A stretch of 12,081 bases of DNA from Salinisphaera sp. UBA6602. Its GTDB lineage: Bacteria; Pseudomonadota; Gammaproteobacteria; Nevskiales; Salinisphaeraceae. Location of the stretch: NCBI GenBank assembly GCA_002433465.1, contig DJIE01000060.1:1-12081 (forward strand), read 5' to 3'. The position numbers were made by a program, and so were the translations under genes. Below, piece by piece: positions 8,250 to 12,081 of the stretch. Under the pieces are notes generated by a model that saw only the letters and a program-made list of their open reading frames with translations, had not been told where the DNA came from and made no database searches. Numbering within the stretch: the first letter of the stretch is position 1; each line of letters opens with the position of its first letter.

Positions 8250-9632
8250 TCAGCCGGCCGCGGCCGCGAGATCGGGCATGGGCGCATGATCCTCGCGGGT
8301 CACGACGCGACCCCGCAGCGAGTTGTCGAGCGCTTCGGTGATTTCGACTTCCAGGAAATGCCCGGCCATGCGCGGGTGGCCGTCGAAGTTCACCCAGCGG
8401 TTGGAGTCGGTACGTCCGGCCATCTGGCCGCCGCCGCGCTTGGACTCGCGTTCGACCAGCACACGCTGGGTGGTACCGATCATGTCCTGCATGTACTGGC
8501 GGTTGAACTCGGCTATCCGTGCCTGCAGACGCGCCAGGCGCGCCTTCTTGACCTCGCGCGGGGTGTCGTCGGTCATGTCCGCGGCCGGTGTGCCGGGGCG
8601 CTTGCTGTAGACGAAGGAAAACGCCGCGTCGAAGCGCATGTCTTCGACCAGCTGCATGGTGGCCTCGAACTCGGCCTCGCCCTCGCCGGGATGACCGACG
8701 ATGATATCGGTCGACAGGCTGATATCCGGGCGCACCGCGCGCAGCTTGGCGATGCGCTCGCGAAAATGATCGGCCGTGTAGCCGCGTTTCATGTCGGCCA
8801 GCACCGTATCCGAACCCGACTGGACGGGCAGATGCAGGTAGTTGGCGAGCTTGGGCACGCGCGCATAGGCTTCGATGAGCGCATCCGAGAATTCCAGCGG
8901 GTGGCTGGTGGTATAGCGAATACGCTCGATGCCGTCGATCTCGGCCACGAATTCCACCAGCATGGCCAGATCGCAGATCGAGCCGTCTTCCATCGGCCCA
9001 CGATAGCCGTTGACGTTCTGGCCCAACAGCGTGATTTCCTTCACGCCCTGCTCGGCCAGTTCCGCGACCTCCAGAATCACGTCGTCGAAGGGACGCGAGA
9101 TTTCTTCACCGCGCGTGTAGGGCACGACACAGAAGCTGCAGTATTTCGAACAGCCTTCCATGATCGACACGAACGCCGTGGCGCCCTCGGCCTTGGCCGG
9201 CGGCATGTGGTCGAACTTGTCGATTTCCGGGAAGGCGATATCGACGATGCCGGCGCCGTTGTCCTGGACCGCGTCCAGCATCTCCGGCAGCCGGTGTAGC
9301 GTCTGCGGGCCGAACACCATGTCCACGAACGGCGCGCGCTCGCGAATTGCATGGCCTTCCTGGGAGGCCACGCAGCCGCCGACGCCGATTACGATATCGG
9401 GACGCTCGGCCTTGAGTTCGCGCCAGCGCCCGAGCTGCGAAAACACCTTCTCCGCGGCCTTTTCGCGGATGGAACAGGTGTTGAGCAGGATGATGTCGGC
9501 TTCTTCCGGCGTGTTGACGCGCTCGGCGTTGCGCTGCTTGCGCAGCACCTCGACCATCTTGGCCGAGTCGTATTCGTTCATCTGGCAGCCCCAGGTCTGA
9601 ACGAAGACCTTGGGTTGAGTCGCGCTGGTCAT
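8250..9632 (-). CDS. miaB: tRNA-2-methylthio-N6-dimethylallyladenosine synthase MiaB
   Basis: Radical-SAM methylthiotransferase converting i6A37 to ms2i6A37 in tRNAs reading UNN codons. It has 460 residues from ATG 9632. The N-terminal UPF0004 domain holds the auxiliary [4Fe-4S] cysteines Cys16 ([11 protein letters not shown]), Cys53 (NTCSIREKA) and Cys87 ([11 protein letters not shown]). The radical-SAM motif CSKYCSFC gives Cys161, Cys165 and Cys168, and a C-terminal TRAM domain covers about 382-445. The frame stays open to an ATG at 9734, 34 codons upstream, but that segment is basic, unlike MiaB N-termini, and contains the inverted repeat at 9665-9703. The start [17 protein letters not shown] matches the family. 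It heads the miaB-ybeZ-ybeY-corC-lnt series, just after fnr. Confidence 0.97.
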   Translation of the reverse strand: MTSATQPKVFVQTWGCQMNEYDSAKMVEVLRKQRNAERVNTPEEADIILLNTCSIREKAAEKVFSQLGRWRELKAERPDIVIGVGGCVASQEGHAIRERAPFVDMVFGPQTLHRLPEMLDAVQDNGAGIVDIAFPEIDKFDHMPPAKAEGATAFVSIMEGCSKYCSFCVVPYTRGEEISRPFDDVILEVAELAEQGVKEITLLGQNVNGYRGPMEDGSICDLAMLVEFVAEIDGIERIRYTTSHPLEFSDALIEAYARVPKLANYLHLPVQSGSDTVLADMKRGYTADHFRERIAKLRAVRPDISLSTDIIVGHPGEGEAEFEATMQLVEDMRFDAAFSFVYSKRPGTPAADMTDDTPREVKKARLARLQARIAEFNRQYMQDMIGTTQRVLVERESKRGGGQMAGRTDSNRWVNFDGHPRMAGHFLEVEITEALDNSLRGRVVTREDHAPMPDLAAAAG

Positions 9633-9664
9633 GACCCGTCCGGCCCGTTTTCGGGCGAGTTCAA

Positions 9665-9703
9665 GCAAGCGCCGTAGTGTAAACGATCGTGCAAGGCGCT
9701 TGC
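9665..9703 (-). promoter_or_regulatory. Inverted repeat around a possible miaB promoter -10 box
   Basis: The arms GCAAGCGCC (9665-9673) and GGCGCTTGC (9695-9703) are perfect 9-bp inverted repeats separated by 21 bp, so they repeat every 30 bp, about three helical turns. On the minus strand the spacer contains TACACT (9681-9676), a good -10 match; no good -35 is seen. The position, 32 bp before the miaB ATG and 39 bp after the fnr stop, suits an internal promoter with a dimeric operator. Alternatively it is an RNA hairpin in the fnr-miaB junction; a shorter stem, GCCCG-AAAA-CGGGC, sits closer to miaB. Confidence 0.4.
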
Positions 9704-9741
9704 CCACGCGCGAGCGGGTATATCCGCCCGACATGCGACAG

Positions 9742-10488
9742 TCACGATTGATCCGCTACCCAGGCGCCGCGGCTCGAGCGCTCGCGCAGGGCGTCGCGAT
9801 CGAGAATTTCCACCCGATGCTGCGACACCTTGATGATCTGTGCACGTTGCAGCCGCGTGAGTACGCGGCTGACCGTTTCCAGGCGCATGGAAAGGAAGTT
9901 GGCCAGATCGGCACGCTTCATGTTCAAAGGCACGGTGGTGGCCGGCATACCGCGAAGCGCGCGCCGCCGGCTCAGCCCCAGCAGCAGGCTGCTGATACGG
10001 CCTTCGCTGTCCTTGCGGCCCAGGGTCAGCATCATGCGTCCGTCTTCGGAGAGCACCTGGCTCATCAGCCGCGTCAGACGCTGGCGCAGGCTCGGCAGCT
10101 CGTCGACAAGCGCATCGAGCTGGTCGACCGGGATACGACAGAAATGGCTGGTTTCCAGGGCCACCGCGCTGCAGTGGTGGTGCTGATCGGCAAAACCGTC
10201 GAAGCCGAGGATGTCGCCCGGATAGTAGAAACCCAGGATCTGTTCGAAGCCTTCCTCGTCGATGCGCACAGTCTTGGCGGAGCCGTCGCGTACGGCATAG
10301 ATATGGGTCAGGCCGTCGCCCTGGGCGAACAGCTCGGTGTCGGCCACCACCGGCGCGCCCGAATCGACCAGCCGCTCGAGCTTTTCGAGGTCATGCGTAT
10401 CGAGATGGTCGGGCAAACACAGATAGCGCAACGAGCAATGACTGCACGTTTCGCTCAACTGCTGCATTTGCTGGGAGAGTGGCGGCAT
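9742..10488 (-). CDS. anr: FNR/ANR-type oxygen-sensing transcription regulator
   Basis: CRP/FNR-family regulator that dimerises and binds TTGAT-N4-ATCAA sites when its [4Fe-4S] cluster is intact under low oxygen. From ATG 10488 it has 248 residues. The cluster cysteines are Cys15, Cys18 and Cys24 ([10 protein letters not shown]) plus Cys117 in [11 protein letters not shown]. Each is offset by exactly five from E. coli FNR Cys20, 23, 29 and 122. The recognition helix has Glu204, Ser207 and Arg208 in [10 protein letters not shown], the FNR-type E-SR triad, at the same offset. A longer form could begin at TTG 10509, but that codon lies in the T-tract of a hairpin; neither start has a clear ribosome site. 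Divergent ompW carries an FNR box. The regulator also lies directly upstream of miaB. Called fnr in enterics, anr in pseudomonads. Confidence 0.95.
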   Translation of the reverse strand: MPPLSQQMQQLSETCSHCSLRYLCLPDHLDTHDLEKLERLVDSGAPVVADTELFAQGDGLTHIYAVRDGSAKTVRIDEEGFEQILGFYYPGDILGFDGFADQHHHCSAVALETSHFCRIPVDQLDALVDELPSLRQRLTRLMSQVLSEDGRMMLTLGRKDSEGRISSLLLGLSRRRALRGMPATTVPLNMKRADLANFLSMRLETVSRVLTRLQRAQIIKVSQHRVEILDRDALRERSSRGAWVADQS

Positions 10489-10507
10489 GGGGGTTGCTCT
10501 GGGGTTC

Positions 10508-10562
10508 AAAATAAAAAACGCGCGTATAACCTTGCAATCCTAGCCGAATACCGCGCGATTTT
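10508..10562 (-). terminator. Terminator-like hairpin and T-tract just before fnr/anr
   Basis: Reading the minus strand, AAAA-T-CGCGCG-G-TAT (10562-10548) can pair with ATA-CGCGCG-T-TTTT (10527-10514), with one bulged G, one T-T mismatch and a 20-nt loop. TTTTTTATTTT (10518-10508) covers the 3' side. This has the shape of an intrinsic terminator, ending 20 nt before the fnr ATG on the coding strand. It could be an attenuator in the fnr leader, or could stop transcripts entering from the ompW side. On the plus strand it ends in only four Ts. The folding is my pairing by eye. Confidence 0.4.
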
Positions 10563-10626
10563 CAGGCTTCTTTAGTCGCGCGCGAGCGCATTGCGGCGCA
10601 CCTATTAGCACACAATCCAATTACGA

Positions 10627-10638
10627 GCCGACGTCGGC
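10627..10638. promoter_or_regulatory. 12-bp perfect palindrome in the fnr-ompW intergenic region
   Basis: GCCGACGTCGGC is fully symmetrical and ends 7 bp before the FNR box at 10646. It may be an operator for a second regulator of ompW or fnr. A palindrome of GC-rich hexamers can also arise by chance in this base composition, so confidence is modest. Confidence 0.3.
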
Positions 10639-10645
10639 GCCTTTA

Positions 10646-10659
10646 TTGACCTAAATCAA
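10646..10659 (+). promoter_or_regulatory. FNR/ANR box upstream of ompW
   Basis: TTGAC-CTAA-ATCAA differs from the consensus TTGAT-N4-ATCAA at one base. It ends 67 bp before the ompW ATG. If it acted as a class II activator site (centre at -41.5), transcription would start near 10694 with a 33-nt leader, but no convincing -10 box is seen there. It is 157 bp from the fnr ATG on the other side, so it could instead, or also, serve fnr autoregulation. Confidence 0.75.
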
Positions 10660-10726
10660 CACGGCCGCAGCGCAACCCCGCCAACCTGTTCTCCAGACGC
10701 TTAAACCATAGAACAGGAGCCCTGCC

Positions 10727-11407
10727 ATGACGTCTTTCCCGCGTGCCGCAATCGCCCCCGCGGCCCTTGCCCTGACCTCGGTATTCATCGCGGGCGTGGC
10801 CCATGCCGAAGCCGGCGATTGGATCGTGCGCGGCGGCGTAACCTACGTCGCCCCCAACGATGACACCTCGAGCCGTAACGGCGAACTTGCGCCCGCGCTT
10901 CAGGGCACGGACGTGGCCGTGAGCTCCGAGCCGCAATTCGGACTGACCATCGCCTATCTGCTCAGCGACAATCTGGCGGTCGAACTGCTGGGCGCCTCGC
11001 CGTTCGAGCACGACCTCACTCTCAGCGGCGGCGCGCTCGACGGCGCCCCGCTGGGCGATATCAAGCACCTGCCGCCCACTCTGAGCCTGCAGTACCGCTT
11101 CAACAACGAGTCGGCATTCACGCCCTATGTTGGCCTGGGGCTGAACTACACGTTCTTCTTTTCGGAAGACGTCTCGGACGAGGCACGGGCGCTGGGCATC
11201 GAGAAGATCGAGCTGGACGACTCCTTCGGACCGGCCGCACAGGTGGGCGTGGACTACGCGCTCAACGACCGCTGGCTGATCAACGCCGACGTGCGCTATC
11301 TGCAGATCGACACCACGGCCGAGGTGCGTACCGCGACCGGCAGCACCCATGTCGACGTGGACGTCGACCCGTGGGTCTATACGCTCGCGCTGGGCTATCG
11401 CTTCTAG
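10727..11407 (+). CDS. ompW: OmpW family outer-membrane protein
   Basis: Eight-stranded beta-barrel of the OmpW family, which forms a small hydrophobic channel in the outer membrane; in E. coli ompW responds to oxygen and FNR. It has 226 residues, near the family size. Residues 1-27 are a signal peptide ending GVAHA. The mature part starts EAGDWIVRGGVTYVAPND, the usual OmpW N-terminus, and also shows NLAVELLGASPFEHDLTL, PTLSLQYRF and PYVGLGLNYTFFF. The chain ends in LGYRF with a terminal Phe. AGGAG (10715-10719) stands 7 nt before the ATG. An FNR box upstream and divergent fnr suggest oxygen control. A 14-bp stem-loop follows the stop by 11 nt. Confidence 0.95.
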   Translation: MTSFPRAAIAPAALALTSVFIAGVAHAEAGDWIVRGGVTYVAPNDDTSSRNGELAPALQGTDVAVSSEPQFGLTIAYLLSDNLAVELLGASPFEHDLTLSGGALDGAPLGDIKHLPPTLSLQYRFNNESAFTPYVGLGLNYTFFFSEDVSDEARALGIEKIELDDSFGPAAQVGVDYALNDRWLINADVRYLQIDTTAEVRTATGSTHVDVDVDPWVYTLALGYRF

Positions 11408-11418
11408 CCGTTACGACA

Positions 11419-11449
11419 CCGCCGCAGCCAGCGCTGCTGGCTGCGGCGG
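11419..11449 (+). terminator. Strong stem-loop after ompW (no T-tract)
   Basis: CCGCCGCAGCCAGC (11419-11432), loop GCT, then the exact complement (11436-11449): a perfect 14-bp stem that starts 11 nt after the ompW stop codon. No run of T follows on either strand. It probably ends or protects the ompW mRNA, but it is not a textbook intrinsic terminator. Confidence 0.6.
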
Positions 11450-11627
11450 GGCCGACCTCGTGCTCGCCCCACCGTTGTTCGCCATGGCGGCCCATCAGGC
11501 GTTGCTGCACCCCGCATCGACGCGCAACCGAACCACTGGCGCTTGGCGCAGATTGCTGAACTTCAGGACTGCAACCGATCCGCCATCCATCAGCCCGCGA
11601 ATTTCATGTTGCGCCACTCATCGGCCT
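11450..11627. other. Intergenic stretch with no recognised feature
   Basis: Between the ompW stem-loop and the FNR box before the usp gene I see no credible gene. The open frames here have no ribosome site and no recognisable protein sequence. No tRNA-like fold or repeat was found by eye. Confidence 0.6.
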
Positions 11628-11669
11628 TTGATCTAGATCAAGCCCTGCATCCGGCGACGACGTAATACT
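11628..11669 (+). promoter_or_regulatory. FNR/ANR-dependent class II promoter of the usp gene
   Basis: TTGAT-CTAG-ATCAA (11628-11641) is a perfect FNR consensus and fully palindromic. TAATAC at 11663-11668 is a good -10 box. With the box centred at -41.5, transcription would start near 11676 and the -10 would fall at -13 to -8, the geometry of class II FNR-activated promoters. The box takes the place of a -35 element. Activation under low oxygen is inferred from this spacing. Confidence 0.85.
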
Positions 11670-11696
11670 GCAAGTACACAAAAAAAGGAGATCGAT

Positions 11697-12081
11697 ATGT
11701 CACAGACCATCCTTGTACCGCTGGACCTGAATCAGGACGCGGTTTTCGACAGCGTGTTCGAAAACGTCAAACGAGTGGCCGGCAACACCGGCGCGACGGT
11801 CATCCTGCTGAGCGTTATACCGCAGATCGATGCCGGCGACTTCCCTTATGTCGGCACCGACTACGTCAGAAAACTGGGTGAGACCGCGCATGCGCAGCTC
11901 GAGCGCGTGGGCCGGCAATACCTCGGCGAAGACAGCAACTGGCAGGTCGACGTGCGCGTGGGCCCCGTGGCCCGCACGATCGTGCGTCGTGCCGACCACT
12001 TCGGCGTCGATCTCATCGTCATGGCTTCCCACAACCCGAAGTTCTGGGACGTGCTGCTGGGCAGCATCGCCAGCCAGGTGG
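11697..12081 (+). CDS. Universal stress protein, UspF/UspG type (cut by window edge)
   Basis: Cytoplasmic universal stress family protein; 128 codons are present and the C-terminus lies outside the window. It starts MSQTILVPLDLNQDAVF, the usual first beta-strand of Usp domains, with ATVILLSVIP as the second. VDLIVMASHNPKFWDVLLGSIAS (written in two parts: VDLIVMASHN and PKFWDVLLGSIAS) resembles the ASHRP...YLLGS segment of E. coli UspF. The first glycine of the G-x2-G-x9-G(S/T) ATP motif is Ala and the second is Asn, so ATP binding is uncertain from the motif. AAAGGAG (11684-11690) lies 6 nt before the ATG. The perfect FNR box upstream agrees with known Anr-controlled Usp proteins in Pseudomonas. 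Confidence 0.92.
   Translation, partial: MSQTILVPLDLNQDAVFDSVFENVKRVAGNTGATVILLSVIPQIDAGDFPYVGTDYVRKLGETAHAQLERVGRQYLGEDSNWQVDVRVGPVARTIVRRADHFGVDLIVMASHNPKFWDVLLGSIASQV

Noticed and set aside
7974..9299. 441-codon plus-strand open frame opposite miaB and ybeZ
   Set aside because: It overlaps two well-identified genes, has no ribosome site and no recognisable domain, and is His/Asp/Val-rich as expected for an antisense shadow.
9633..9734. 34-residue N-terminal extension of MiaB from an upstream ATG at 9734
   Set aside because: The segment is basic and unlike MiaB N-termini, and it covers the inverted repeat; [16 protein letters not shown] from ATG 9632 matches the family start.
10489..10509. 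Seven-residue extension of the FNR protein from TTG 10509
   Set aside because: The TTG lies in the T-tract of a terminator-like hairpin; the ATG at 10488 gives a protein aligned with E. coli FNR at a constant offset.
11349..11636. 95-codon plus-strand open frame after ompW
   Set aside because: It starts inside ompW in another frame, runs through the strong stem-loop, and has no ribosome site or protein-like sequence.

Overview
The window is GC-rich DNA, packed with genes, from what looks like a gammaproteobacterium. The evidence is the conserved block miaB - phoH(ybeZ) - ybeY - corC(ybeX) - lnt, read leftward, with leuS further along on the same strand. This is the E. coli order, but an iron-type gene pair sits between lnt and leuS. 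A four-cysteine FNR/ANR regulator, an OmpW porin and a UspF-like protein point to a facultative or microaerobic Gram-negative. The genus cannot be fixed from sequence alone; a halophilic or marine lineage such as Salinisphaera is only a guess.

Left part (1-4295): the 5' end of leuS runs leftward off the window. Diverging from it is a Fur-box-type palindrome and a TonB-dependent outer-membrane receptor, followed on the same strand by a membrane-anchored di-haem peroxidase of the CcpA/MauG family. These two form the accessory module of the window. Their job is probably uptake of iron, or of another metal or metal complex, coupled to a periplasmic redox step; the substrate is unknown.

Middle part (4287-10488): six genes on the minus strand, fnr/anr, miaB, phoH, ybeY, corC and lnt, with gaps of 3 to about 109 bp. 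miaB modifies tRNA, PhoH and YbeY act in RNA and ribosome maintenance, CorC is a CBS-domain envelope or ion-transport protein, and Lnt finishes lipoprotein acylation. The oxygen sensor heads this block, and a 9-bp inverted repeat around a possible -10 box lies between it and miaB. lnt and the peroxidase gene converge and overlap by 9 bp.

Right part (10489-12081): fnr diverges from ompW. The shared 238-bp region holds a near-perfect FNR box, a 12-bp palindrome and a terminator-like hairpin just ahead of fnr. After ompW comes a 14-bp perfect stem-loop, then a perfect FNR box at class II spacing from a -10 element, then a UspF/UspG-type gene cut by the window end. Together fnr, ompW and usp look like a local oxygen-response cluster.

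I see no tRNA, rRNA, CRISPR array, insertion sequence or phage gene. The best candidates for something little described are the receptor-peroxidase pair and the regulatory DNA around fnr; most of the rest is a conserved housekeeping block.
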